Below, piece by piece: positions 1 to 8,502 of a stretch of DNA of 10,905 bases (its first letter is position 1; every line of letters begins with the position of its first letter). Source of the DNA: Rubrivivax sp. (lineage in GTDB: Bacteria; Pseudomonadota; Gammaproteobacteria; Burkholderiales; Burkholderiaceae_C); the NCBI GenBank assembly GCA_027484885.1, contig JAIXSD010000533.1:1-10905 (forward strand), read 5' to 3'. The notes under the pieces are model-generated. The model ran no database searches and was not told where the DNA came from. It saw only the letters and a list, made by a program, of their open reading frames with translations. The translations under genes and the position numbers were made by a program.

Positions 1-768
1 ATCCGCACCCTGATTGCCGAGGACGAGCCCCTGGCCAGCGAAGCCCTGGCCGACTGGGTGGCCCAGCTGCCGCAGCTGGAGCTGGTGGCCAGCTGCGCCG
101 ACGGCCTGAGCGCGCTGGAGCAGATCCGCAGCCTGCGCCCCGAGCTGGTCTTCATGGACATCCATATGCCGGGCCTGACCGGGCTGCAGGTGCTGCGCGC
201 TCTGGCCGAGGATGGCGCCAAGGGCGAGGGCGCTGTGCCGCGGGTAATCTTCACCACCGCCTACAACGAGCACGCCATCACCGCCTTCGAGCTTCATGCG
301 GCCGATTACCTGCTCAAACCGTTTTCGCAAGAGCGCTTCAAGGAGGCGGTGCAGCACGCCCTGCAGCGCAGCGGCAGCGAGAGCGGCGCCCAACCCACCA
401 GCACCCAGGCGCTGGAAGCAGCGGCCAAGCCCGACACCTCGCCCATGACCCGGCTGCTGGTGCGCGACCAGGGCAAGATTTTTCCCATCCAGGTGGACAC
501 GGTCGAGTACCTGCGCTCGGACATCAAGTACACCGCCGTGGCCAGCGGCGGCCGCCAGTACCTGGTCAACCTGCCCATCACCGCCTTCGAGCAGCGCCTG
601 GACCCCAGCCGCTTCATCAAGCTGCAACGCAGCTGCATCGTCAACCTTGATTTCGTGGTGTCGATGACGCCCGACGAGAACTCGCAACTGATCGTGCAGA
701 TGCAGGACGGCACCCGCTTCACCGCCAACCGCGATGTGTCCAAAAAACTGAGGGAGCAATCGATATGA
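1..768 (+). CDS. LytTR-family two-component response regulator (5' partial)
   Basis: Cytoplasmic DNA-binding response regulator of the LytR/AlgR type; it should take a phosphate from a partner histidine kinase and bind promoter DNA. The frame is open from base 1 (IRTLIAEDEP...), so probably only the initiator Met and at most a few residues are missing. Visible residue numbering: acidic pocket E7-D8-E9, phosphoacceptor D53 in FMDIHMPG, the conserved hydroxyl in FTTAY (T85/T86), and K106 in LLKPF complete a full receiver domain (about 1-118). A Ser/Gln/Ala-rich linker (about 119-149) leads to a C-terminal LytTR domain (about 150-255) with the family signature FIKLQRSCIVNLD. Its TGA stop overlaps the next gene's ATG (ATGA), indicating translational coupling. 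The kinase is presumably upstream, outside the window. Family assignment is firm; the target genes are unknown. Confidence 0.93.
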   Translation: MRTLIAEDEPLASEALADWVAQLPQLELVASCADGLSALEQIRSLRPELVFMDIHMPGLTGLQVLRALAEDGAKGEGAVPRVIFTTAYNEHAITAFELHAADYLLKPFSQERFKEAVQHALQRSGSESGAQPTSTQALEAAAKPDTSPMTRLLVRDQGKIFPIQVDTVEYLRSDIKYTAVASGGRQYLVNLPITAFEQRLDPSRFIKLQRSCIVNLDFVVSMTPDENSQLIVQMQDGTRFTANRDVSKKLREQSI

Positions 769-1661
769 GCTGGAAGCTGCTGAGCACAGGCCTGCTGGCC
801 TGTTTGATGAGCGAGCTGGTGATGGCCCAGCCCGGCGCGGCGCCGGTGGCCCCCGTCAGCCCTGCGGCGCCCGCAGCCCCGGCACCCAATGCCGCGCCCG
901 TGGCACCGGCTGCGCCGGCAGCCGAGGGCAAGCTCTACATCTCGCGCCCTTTCGAGCGGCTGGAGCTGTCGGGCACGGCCAATGTGCGCCTGATCCAGGG
1001 CGAGCGCGACCAGGTCTTTGTGGCCGGCGACGCCGAGGCGCAAAAGCAGATCGAGCTCGATTACAGCGGCGACCGGCTGCAGATCCGCTCGGTCGACGGC
1101 TGGAAGATGTGGCGCAACCAACGGCCGCAGATCGATGTGACCCTGCGCCGGCTCAACCACCTGATCCTGTCCGGCGCCGGTGATCTGCACGCGCCCGGCG
1201 CCTTCCGCTGCAGCCAGCTGATCATCACCATCTCGGGTGCCGGCAGCGCGCGCTTCGACGAACTCCATGCCGACAAACTGAGCTTCGGCATCTCGGGCGC
1301 GGGCGCCGGCCGCATCAGCGGCCAGGTGAATGACTTGGTGCTGCGCATCTCGGGCAAGGGCCGGCTGCAGGCCGAGAATCTGCAGGCCACCCGCGCCGCA
1401 CTCAGCATCAGCGGCATCGGTGATGCCGAGGTCTGGGCCACCGAGCAGCTGGCGGTGTCGGTCTCCGGCTTCGGCCAGGTCGACTACTGGGGCCGGCCCG
1501 AGCTGCAGCGTCAATCGTCCGGCATCTCGCGCATCAATGCCCGCGGCGACAAGCCGGCGGCGGCCCACTCACGCGCGGCCGCCAGCGGAAACGGCAGCGG
1601 CGGCAACCTCGACAGCCGCGCGCCGCTCCTGCACGAATCTCAGGGCTCGCCGTCCCAGTAA
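765..1661 (+). CDS. Secreted DUF2807 (head GIN domain) protein
   Basis: 298-residue exported protein of unknown function. A signal peptide (about 1-21, hydrophobic core LLSTGLLACLM, likely cut after VMA) is followed by a Pro/Ala linker (about 22-53) and a DUF2807 domain (about 57-245), known as the head GIN domain or putative auto-transporter adhesin family. The domain opens with RPFERLELSG and carries SGxG turns at about 136, 157, 177, 196, 216 and 234, every 18-21 residues, as expected for rungs of a right-handed beta structure. The tail (about 260-298) is low-complexity Ala/Ser/Gly. The start overlaps the regulator's stop by 4 bp, so the two are probably one operon, and the protein may be an output or envelope partner of that signalling system (inference). 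LLAC at 10-13 resembles a lipobox only weakly. The 3' end overlaps the opposing cupin gene by 22 bp. The family is clear; the biochemical role is not. Confidence 0.85.
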   Translation: MSWKLLSTGLLACLMSELVMAQPGAAPVAPVSPAAPAAPAPNAAPVAPAAPAAEGKLYISRPFERLELSGTANVRLIQGERDQVFVAGDAEAQKQIELDYSGDRLQIRSVDGWKMWRNQRPQIDVTLRRLNHLILSGAGDLHAPGAFRCSQLIITISGAGSARFDELHADKLSFGISGAGAGRISGQVNDLVLRISGKGRLQAENLQATRAALSISGIGDAEVWATEQLAVSVSGFGQVDYWGRPELQRQSSGISRINARGDKPAAAHSRAAASGNGSGGNLDSRAPLLHESQGSPSQ

Positions 1662-2140
1662 TCGAGGCCGTTCTCGCGCCGCTGGATGAAGGCCGGGCCT
1701 TTGGAGAACACGGCGATCTTGCCCGAATCGGGGTATTCGCAGACCTCGGGCCGGTCTTGGGTGCTGATGCTCAGGTATTTGAGCTCGGCGTCCGAGGTGT
1801 TGAGCAGGTGGTGCGGGTACTCGGGCCCGCAGGGGATGAAGATCACATCGCCGGCCTGCACTGGCAGCAACTCACCCGCCACCCGCAGCGTGCCCTGGCC
1901 TTCGAGGATGATGAACATCTCCTCCTGCGTGTGGTGGAAATGGTAGGGGCAGCTCTGCTGGCCCGGCGCCACCGTGTCGACCCCGCAACCGAGCTTGCGC
2001 GCCAGCGTGCCCTCGGACACGGCGCCGACCAGGCTGTCGTAGCGCGGCGGGCGCAGGTAACGCTCGCGCGGCACCTGGTCGATATTGCGGATCAGCTTGC
2101 GCCGCAGATCCGCGGCCTTGTCCTGTGCTTCCTCGGTCAT
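1640..2140 (-). CDS. Small single-domain cupin protein (COG3837-like)
   Basis: 166-residue cytoplasmic cupin with no signal peptide. Cupin motif 1 is clear: PYHFHHTQEEMF supplies H67, H69 and E74, followed by G81. Motif 2 is G97-D-V-I-F-I-P103-C-G105 with H110/H111 and N114. Together these give a usual 3-His/1-Glu metal site. The C-terminal DYWDGE is reminiscent of the uncharacterised COG3837-type cupins; substrate and metal are unknown, and sugar isomerase, dioxygenase or sensor roles are all possible. The ATG at 2140 was chosen because an AGAAGG-type ribosome site lies about 6 nt ahead; the frame extends upstream to a TTG at 2203 and another ATG at 2176, both with poorer sites. It lies downstream of the PEP-CTERM gene on the same strand but is separated from it by a hairpin at 2209-2231. 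Its 3' end overlaps the convergent DUF2807 gene by 22 bp. Confidence 0.87.
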   Translation of the reverse strand: MTEEAQDKAADLRRKLIRNIDQVPRERYLRPPRYDSLVGAVSEGTLARKLGCGVDTVAPGQQSCPYHFHHTQEEMFIILEGQGTLRVAGELLPVQAGDVIFIPCGPEYPHHLLNTSDAELKYLSISTQDRPEVCEYPDSGKIAVFSKGPAFIQRRENGLDYWDGEP

Positions 2141-2208
2141 GGGCGCCTTCTTTCCTGGCAGATGCGGGGTGGCCATCTTGACTGAAAACTCCGCGCCCTC
2201 CAACGACA

Positions 2209-2231
2209 GCAGGGGGCACGAGGCCCCCTGC
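2209..2231 (-). terminator. GC-rich hairpin after the PEP-CTERM gene
   Basis: A perfect 9-bp inverted repeat (GCAGGGGGC / GCCCCCTGC) with a 5-nt loop lies about 30 bp past the PEP-CTERM stop and about 70 bp before the cupin start. In the minus-strand direction it is followed by TGTCGTTGG, not a real U-tract, so it is a weak intrinsic terminator, an mRNA 3'-end stabiliser, or an attenuating hairpin ahead of the cupin gene. Its position between two same-strand genes supports a transcript boundary. Confidence 0.5.
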
Positions 2232-2260
2232 GCATCCCGCCGAGATGGCGAAGCTGTTGA

Positions 2261-2950
2261 TCAGTCGGCCGAGCGGCGGCGCTGACGGCCCCAGGCCAGC
2301 AGCAGACCCAGGCCGCCGAGCAGCAGGGCGGCGCTTTGCGGCTCCGGCACCGGGGTGGCGAAGCTGAGTTCGTCGAGGCTGACATTGCTGCCCGCCACGC
2401 TGAAGCCGTAGATGTCAGCCTGAGCGCGCACAAAACCCAGGAACTTGCCTTCGTTGTAGCTGTCGAAGGAGGTCTGGATGCTGTAGCTGAAGGACTCCAG
2501 CACGGCACCGTTCTGACCGTAGGCGGTCAGCAGCAGGCTCGGGGTCTCACCGTCGAGGCGGTACTGGTTCAGGTAAGCACCGACGCTCTGCACGGCTTCG
2601 CCGAAGCTGAAGTGCACCGGGCCGCTACTGCTGGCCAGGAAGTTGCCGCTGCCGGTGGGCGTGGGCGTCAGGCCGTCCAGCGGGTTGCCGCGGGCGCCCC
2701 ACAGGCCGTTCTCGCCCAGATCGCGCGCATTGGCGCCAATTTCCGTGCCCTCGCCGGGGTTCAGCACCACACGGTGGCCGGTTTCGGCCAGGCCGAGTTC
2801 CACGGGGTCGCGGGTGATCAGGCCGTCAAAGCCGTTGAAGCTCACGCGCAGGGCCGAGCTGAAGGCCGCATCGGAATCAACCGCATCGGCATGGGCGCCG
2901 CCGGTCAGAAAGCAGGCCGCCAGGGCCAGGGTCTTGAGAGAGGTTTTCAT
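2261..2950 (-). CDS. PEP-CTERM sorting domain-containing exported protein
   Basis: 229-residue exported protein. The N-terminus is a Sec signal peptide (MKTSLKTLALAACFLTGGAHA, cut near residue 21), and the C-terminus is a textbook PEP-CTERM tripartite signal: VPEPQS, a hydrophobic segment (AALLLGGLGLLLAW) and a basic tail (GRQRRRSAD). In this family the signal is recognised by an exosortase (EpsH/XrtA type) that processes the protein for surface or exopolysaccharide-associated display; the exosortase must be elsewhere in the genome. The middle (about 22-200) has no cysteine, is rich in beta-forming and Gly/Ser/Asn residues, and has no catalytic motif I recognise. The ATG at 2950 is preferred over an in-frame GTG at 3010 because it begins exactly at the signal peptide; GGAG lies 11 nt upstream, rather far. 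It lies 82 bp behind phoX on the same strand, with a hairpin between. Confidence 0.88.
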   Translation of the reverse strand: MKTSLKTLALAACFLTGGAHADAVDSDAAFSSALRVSFNGFDGLITRDPVELGLAETGHRVVLNPGEGTEIGANARDLGENGLWGARGNPLDGLTPTPTGSGNFLASSSGPVHFSFGEAVQSVGAYLNQYRLDGETPSLLLTAYGQNGAVLESFSYSIQTSFDSYNEGKFLGFVRAQADIYGFSVAGSNVSLDELSFATPVPEPQSAALLLGGLGLLLAWGRQRRRSAD

Positions 2951-2999
2951 GAAATGACTTGCTCCAATGGAGAGATGAGATGCGCGGCTGAGCGGCAAG

Positions 3000-3023
3000 G
3001 CCGGTCGCACCCAGGCGACCGGC
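3000..3023 (-). terminator. GC-rich hairpin just after phoX
   Basis: A perfect 9-bp inverted repeat (GCCGGTCGC / GCGACCGGC) with a 6-nt loop lies about 10 bp beyond the phoX TGA and about 50 bp before the PEP-CTERM start. No U-tract follows in the direction of transcription (CTTGCCG), so full intrinsic termination is doubtful. It may mark the phoX 3' end, allow partial read-through into the PEP-CTERM gene, or protect the mRNA end. Confidence 0.45.
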
Positions 3024-3032
3024 GCTGGCGCC

Positions 3033-5249
3033 TCAGCTGCCGATGACGCCGCCGTCGTCCTTGGTGATCACCACCACGGCAGAACGTGGGCGGCCGAAGG
3101 GCAGGCTGGTGACGCCATCCGACTCCACGCCCCATTGATTGGCCGGCCAACGCGAGATCTTCTCGGGGTTGGACGCCGGCGATCCTTCGCCCGGGTGTTG
3201 CACGCCGACCCAGAGGGTCTTGCCATCCGGGCTCATGGCCATGCCGGTGATCTCGCAGCCGTTGGGGCCGGTCAGGAAACGGCGGGCCATGCCGGTGTTG
3301 GGATCGGCACAGACCATGCAGTTGGCACCGATGTTCTTCCAGTCGCCGGAGGCGTCGCCGATCTGGTCGGTCTGCACCCAGAGGCGGCCGAAGGGATCAA
3401 ACCACAGACCATCGGGAGCGCCGAAGTCGGCGCTGCCGAAGGGGTCGGCCACGATATTGCCCTTGTAGTTGTTGGTGGGCTTGGCGGGCTTGGTGGTGCG
3501 CGTGTCGCCGGCCTGCAGGAACAGGTTCCAGCTGAAGCGGGTGGCGGTGACCGTGTCCGCGTCTTCTTGCCAGCGGATGATGTGGCCGTAGATATTGTCT
3601 TCGCTGGGGTTGGCGGCATCGACCGGCGGGCGGGCCGTCGCGGCCGTGGTGCTGCCGTCGGTGGCATTGGCCTTGGGCTCGCTCGCGGGGCGGCTGCTGT
3701 TCCAGGTGCCGCGGCGGTTGTTGTTGGTCAGGGTGCAGTAGACCTCGATCTTGTTGAAGCCACCGATGCGCGGGCGGGCACCGGTCCACTCCGGGCGGTC
3801 CATCATGGTGGCGCCCACGGCGTCAGCGGCCATGCGGGTCTTGATCAGGATCTTGGCCAGCACCTCGGCGTCATTGGCACCGGCGAAGTTCGGGTTGTCG
3901 CGCAGGGCCACGCCGTCCACGCCCACGGTGCCCGGCAGCAGGGGCAACCATTGGCCGCTCAGATCGGCGTCGAACTTGGCAACGTAGAGCACGCCTTCAT
4001 CGAGCAGATTGCGGTTGGCCACGCGATCGGCCGGGTTGAACTTGCCGGCGCTGACGAATTTGTAGATGTACTCGTTGCGCTCATCGTCGCCCATGTAGAC
4101 GGCCAGATGGCCTTGCGCATCGATCACGTACTGGGCGCTCTCGTGCTTGAAACGGCCCAGGGCGGTGCGCTTGACCGGCACGCTCTTGGGATCGTAGGGA
4201 TCCACCTCGACCACCCAACCGAAGAGATTGGACTCATTGGGGTTCAGGCTCAGATCGAAGCGCGGATCATGGGCATGCCATTTGTAGGCAAAACCATCCT
4301 TGCTGAAACCATAGCGGTTGAACAGCTTGCCCAGCTCGCCCGAGCTGGCCGAAGGCAGGGCGGCGTTGGAGCCGAAGTTGCCGTTGAAGTTCTCTTCGCA
4401 GGTCAGGTAGGTGCCCCAGGGCGTCACGCCGTTGGCGCAGTTGTTGATGGTGCCGTAGGCGGTGTAGCCGTCGGTCAGGCGGCCGGTGGCATGGCTGCCG
4501 GTGTCGCTGATCAGGTACTCGTTGGCCTTCATCAGGGCATGGCCGGCGGCCGGGCCGGAGATGCGGGTCTTGGTGTTGGCGGTCAGGCGGCGGCCGTAGA
4601 TGGAGTTCTTGACCACCATCCATTTGCCGTTGCGACGGCGTGCTTCCAGGATGGACACGCCGTGGGCCGCTTGCGACTTGCGCACGGCCGCCAGGTTGGC
4701 GCCGGCCACACCGGCCGGAGTGAGGATTTCCTCGTGGGTGTATTCGTTGTTGATGGCCAGGATGCCGCGGTCCACGCTGGGCCGGCCGTCCGTGCCCAAG
4801 AAGGGGAAGAAGGCCATGCCATCGTTGTGCGCGCCGAACTGCTTGGCCTGCTCGGCAGCGGTGTTGCTGGCGTCCGAGGCAAAGGGCACGGCGCCGGGCA
4901 TGATGGGGTCACCCCAGGCGACGAACAGCTCCGCGGTGTAGCCCGCGGGCACGGTGATGCGGTCGGCCACGGCCGGCGCAGCCGGTGCGCTGGTCACGGA
5001 CAGGCTGGCCGGCACGCTTTCAAAGCCGATGCCCGGAAAGCCCAGGCCCGCCGGCACAGGACCGGCCTGCACGGTGTTGACCAGGCCCGAGAGGGTCAGG
5101 CCGCCCGCGGCCTGCAAGGCGGCCACGCCGACACTGCCTTTGACGAAATTGCGGCGCTTGCTGTCGACGCGGTCGATCACGTCGTAGATGGACGCATTGC
5201 CGGACGGGTTGATCGTCTCGTCATTGCGGGGGTGTTTGATGCCCTTCAT
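3033..5249 (-). CDS. phoX: PhoX-family (DUF839) Tat-exported alkaline phosphatase
   Basis: 738-residue exported protein of the PhoX/DUF839 family. Characterised PhoX enzymes are periplasmic, Ca2+/Fe-dependent phosphomonoesterases that release phosphate from organic esters. A twin-arginine signal lies at about 30-62: SKRRNFVKG (R32-R33), then a weakly hydrophobic stretch ending NTVQA. Family landmarks in order: LAINNEYTHEE (about 164-174), WGTYLTCEENFNG (about 278-290, with the Cys-Glu-Glu expected near the metal cluster), VEVDPYDP (about 346), YMGDDERNEYIYKFVS (about 384-399), NIYGHIIRW (about 551), PDGLWFDPFGRLWVQTD (about 611-627) and EITGMAMSPDGKTLWVGVQHPGE (about 665-687). The ATG at 5249 has AGGAG 6 nt upstream; the frame runs on to 5363, but that ATG lies inside the Pho-box-like element. 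Transcription is divergent from recQ and probably PhoB-controlled. The family is certain; phosphatase activity on a given substrate is not. Confidence 0.9.
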   Translation of the reverse strand: MKGIKHPRNDETINPSGNASIYDVIDRVDSKRRNFVKGSVGVAALQAAGGLTLSGLVNTVQAGPVPAGLGFPGIGFESVPASLSVTSAPAAPAVADRITVPAGYTAELFVAWGDPIMPGAVPFASDASNTAAEQAKQFGAHNDGMAFFPFLGTDGRPSVDRGILAINNEYTHEEILTPAGVAGANLAAVRKSQAAHGVSILEARRRNGKWMVVKNSIYGRRLTANTKTRISGPAAGHALMKANEYLISDTGSHATGRLTDGYTAYGTINNCANGVTPWGTYLTCEENFNGNFGSNAALPSASSGELGKLFNRYGFSKDGFAYKWHAHDPRFDLSLNPNESNLFGWVVEVDPYDPKSVPVKRTALGRFKHESAQYVIDAQGHLAVYMGDDERNEYIYKFVSAGKFNPADRVANRNLLDEGVLYVAKFDADLSGQWLPLLPGTVGVDGVALRDNPNFAGANDAEVLAKILIKTRMAADAVGATMMDRPEWTGARPRIGGFNKIEVYCTLTNNNRRGTWNSSRPASEPKANATDGSTTAATARPPVDAANPSEDNIYGHIIRWQEDADTVTATRFSWNLFLQAGDTRTTKPAKPTNNYKGNIVADPFGSADFGAPDGLWFDPFGRLWVQTDQIGDASGDWKNIGANCMVCADPNTGMARRFLTGPNGCEITGMAMSPDGKTLWVGVQHPGEGSPASNPEKISRWPANQWGVESDGVTSLPFGRPRSAVVVITKDDGGVIGS

Positions 5250-5334
5250 GGCTGGCTCCTGCTGCGTTCGGTGGGGTGAGCTTGAAAACAATGGCTCACG
5301 GGGGTGATGGCCGGCTCCAACCGGCGCAGCGCGG

Positions 5335-5340
5335 AATGTG
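5335..5340 (-). promoter_or_regulatory. Candidate -10 of the phoX promoter
   Basis: CACATT on the minus strand, a partial match to TATAAT, placed 10 nt beyond the Pho-box-like repeat. A weak -10 with no -35 is expected for an activator-dependent promoter, but the hexamer itself is not distinctive and the call rests on its spacing. Confidence 0.35.
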
Positions 5341-5349
5341 CAGAACTCA

Positions 5350-5368
5350 AACGACAGGGCCATGACGG
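5350..5368 (-). promoter_or_regulatory. Pho-box-like PhoB site upstream of phoX
   Basis: Read on the minus strand this is CCGTCAT-GGCC-CTGTCGT-T: two heptamers, each 6/7 to CTGTCAT, repeated at exactly 11 bp as in the E. coli Pho box. The 4-bp spacer is GC-rich rather than AT-rich. A candidate -10 (CACATT, 5340-5335) starts 10 nt after the second heptamer, the spacing expected for PhoB-activated promoters where the Pho box replaces the -35. This would start the mRNA near 5328 with a leader of about 80 nt. The site lies about 100 bp ahead of a phosphatase gene, which makes biological sense. It is a single match judged by eye. Confidence 0.6.
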
Positions 5369-5403
5369 CACAAGGCCTAACGGATCATGGGGAGCCGGGG
5401 GCG

Positions 5404-5409
5404 TACCAT
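5404..5409 (+). promoter_or_regulatory. Candidate -10 immediately ahead of recQ
   Basis: TACCAT (4/6 to TATAAT) ends 10 nt before the recQ ATG at 5420. If used, transcription would begin about 2-4 nt before the start codon, giving an almost leaderless mRNA, in keeping with the lack of a Shine-Dalgarno sequence there. No good -35 is visible about 17 bp upstream, so this is tentative. Confidence 0.3.
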
Positions 5410-5419
5410 TGCGGCCTCA

Positions 5420-7291
<1,872 letters not shown>

Positions 7292-7341
7292 TCTGTGCAG
7301 AAGCACGCTGCACCGGCCCGAGACCCTGCGTCGCAAACTGT

Positions 7342-7347
7342 AACAAT
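7342..7347 (+). promoter_or_regulatory. Candidate -10 immediately ahead of the solute-binding protein gene
   Basis: AACAAT (within GTAACAAT, 4/6 to TATAAT) ends 6 nt before the ATG at 7354. Transcription from it would start at or next to the A of the start codon. No Shine-Dalgarno sequence lies in this gap, and no clear -35 is seen. It lies in the 62-bp gap after recQ, so this gene may have its own promoter. Confidence 0.3.
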
Positions 7348-7353
7348 CCGGGC

Positions 7354-8439
7354 ATGAAACGCCGTCGACAGTTGCTGCTCAGCGCCCTGAGCCTGCCCAC
7401 CGGGCAGGTGGCGGCACAGCTGACGCCCGGCAACCCTGCGGCCTCCAGCCCCTTGGCCACCCTGGAGGCGGCCGCCCGCGCCGAAGGCCGGCTGCACACT
7501 CTGGGCATGCCGGACCACTGGGCCAACTGGGGCGGCATCTGGGCTGATCTGAAGCGGCTCTACGGCATCGAGCACAGCGACGAGAACATGAACAGCGCCG
7601 ACGAGATCGAGCGCATGGCGCGCGAGGGCCCACGTGCCACGGCGGACCTGGGCGATGTCGGCTTCGAGTACGGCGCGGTGGCGCGTGGGCGCGGCATCAG
7701 CCGGCCACACAAGCCCCTGGTCTGGTCGCAGCTGCCCGCCTGGTCGCGCGACGAAGACGGCTACTGGGCCCTGGCCTACACCGGCACGATTGCCTTTGCG
7801 GTCAACACCCGGCGCACCGGCGGCCGCGTGCCGGGCAGCTGGCGCGCCTTGTTCGAAGGGCCCTACACCGTGCAAGTGGGCGAGGTCGGCAGCTCGGCCC
7901 AAGCCAGCGCCAATGTGCTGGCCGCGGCCATTGCCCTGGGCGGCGACGAGACCCGCCTGCAACCGGCCCTGGACGCCTTTGCCAAGCTGGAACAACAAGG
8001 CCGCCTGGTGCACAGCAATGCCATGGTGGCCGATCTGCAGCGCGGCAGCGCCGATGTCTACCTGCTCTGGGATTTCGTGGCCCTGGGCCACCGCAGCCGC
8101 GTGCGCCGCCCCAGCGAGTACGAGGTGCTGATCCCCAGCGACGGCTCGGTGACCAGCGGCTACACCACCCTCATCAACCGTTACGCCCCGCACCCGAATG
8201 CGGCGCAGCTGGCGCGCGAGTACATCTTCAGCGACGCCGGCCAGCTGCAGCTGGCGCGTGGCTATGCGCGGCCCATTCGCCTAGAGCATCTGGAGCTGCC
8301 GGCCGATGTGCGGCAGCGCCTGCTCGACCCGGCCCAGTACCGCCCGGCCCGCGCGCTGCGGCCTTTTGTCTGGGCCTGGGAGCTGAAGAAGCTGCGCCAG
8401 ACCTGGCAGGACGAGGTGCTCAAGAAGCGCAGCCGCTGA
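7354..8439 (+). CDS. ABC-type extracellular solute-binding protein (orphan)
   Basis: 361-residue exported binding protein resembling the Fe3+/polyamine/aminoethylphosphonate-type solute-binding proteins (COG1840-like, type 2 periplasmic fold). The N-terminus MKRRRQLLLSALSL...QVAA is a signal peptide; RRRQLLL partly resembles a Tat motif, and cleavage is likely near residue 21. Family-like stretches are EGRLHTLGMPDHWANWGG (lobe 1 entry), ADLGDVGFEYG, the hinge-type WALAYTGTIAFAVN, and SDGSVTSGYTTLINRYAPHPNAAQLAREYIFSDAGQ, the usual C-terminal binding-protein pattern. No permease or ATPase gene is nearby, so the ligand cannot be read from context, and it may work with a transporter elsewhere or as a receptor. 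It starts 62 bp after recQ and stops 63 bp before the peptidase gene. Fold class is well supported; ligand unknown. Confidence 0.8.
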   Translation: MKRRRQLLLSALSLPTGQVAAQLTPGNPAASSPLATLEAAARAEGRLHTLGMPDHWANWGGIWADLKRLYGIEHSDENMNSADEIERMAREGPRATADLGDVGFEYGAVARGRGISRPHKPLVWSQLPAWSRDEDGYWALAYTGTIAFAVNTRRTGGRVPGSWRALFEGPYTVQVGEVGSSAQASANVLAAAIALGGDETRLQPALDAFAKLEQQGRLVHSNAMVADLQRGSADVYLLWDFVALGHRSRVRRPSEYEVLIPSDGSVTSGYTTLINRYAPHPNAAQLAREYIFSDAGQLQLARGYARPIRLEHLELPADVRQRLLDPAQYRPARALRPFVWAWELKKLRQTWQDEVLKKRSR

Positions 8440-8502
8440 CGCTCACGAGCTTGGCGGAGAATCCCAGGCTTCGACCCCCGCGGTCGCCAAGGATGCCTCC
8501 CC

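Noticed and set aside
801..806. Lipoprotein lipobox (LLAC) in the DUF2807 protein
   Set aside because: Leu at -2 is unfavourable, the hydrophobic core continues beyond the Cys, and a normal signal-peptidase I site (VMA) follows.
306..1568. 420-codon minus-strand frame across the regulator/DUF2807 junction
   Set aside because: It spans two well-supported genes on the other strand and has an Arg/Ala/Gly-rich composition with no recognisable domain. The same reasoning excludes the minus-strand frames at 5426-6376, 6623-7336 and 7258-8193.
2141..2203. Longer cupin start at TTG 2203 or ATG 2176
   Set aside because: The ribosome site is clearly best at ATG 2140, and the extra residues lie outside the cupin domain.
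3135..5279. 714-codon open frame on the plus strand opposite phoX
   Set aside because: It is a low-complexity Gly/Ala/Val/His-rich shadow translation without motifs; the minus-strand PhoX protein matches its family along its whole length.
5250..5363. N-terminal extension of PhoX to the ATG at 5363
   Set aside because: The ATG at 5249 has a good ribosome site, and the extension would run through the proposed promoter and Pho box and place the Tat motif about 70 residues in.
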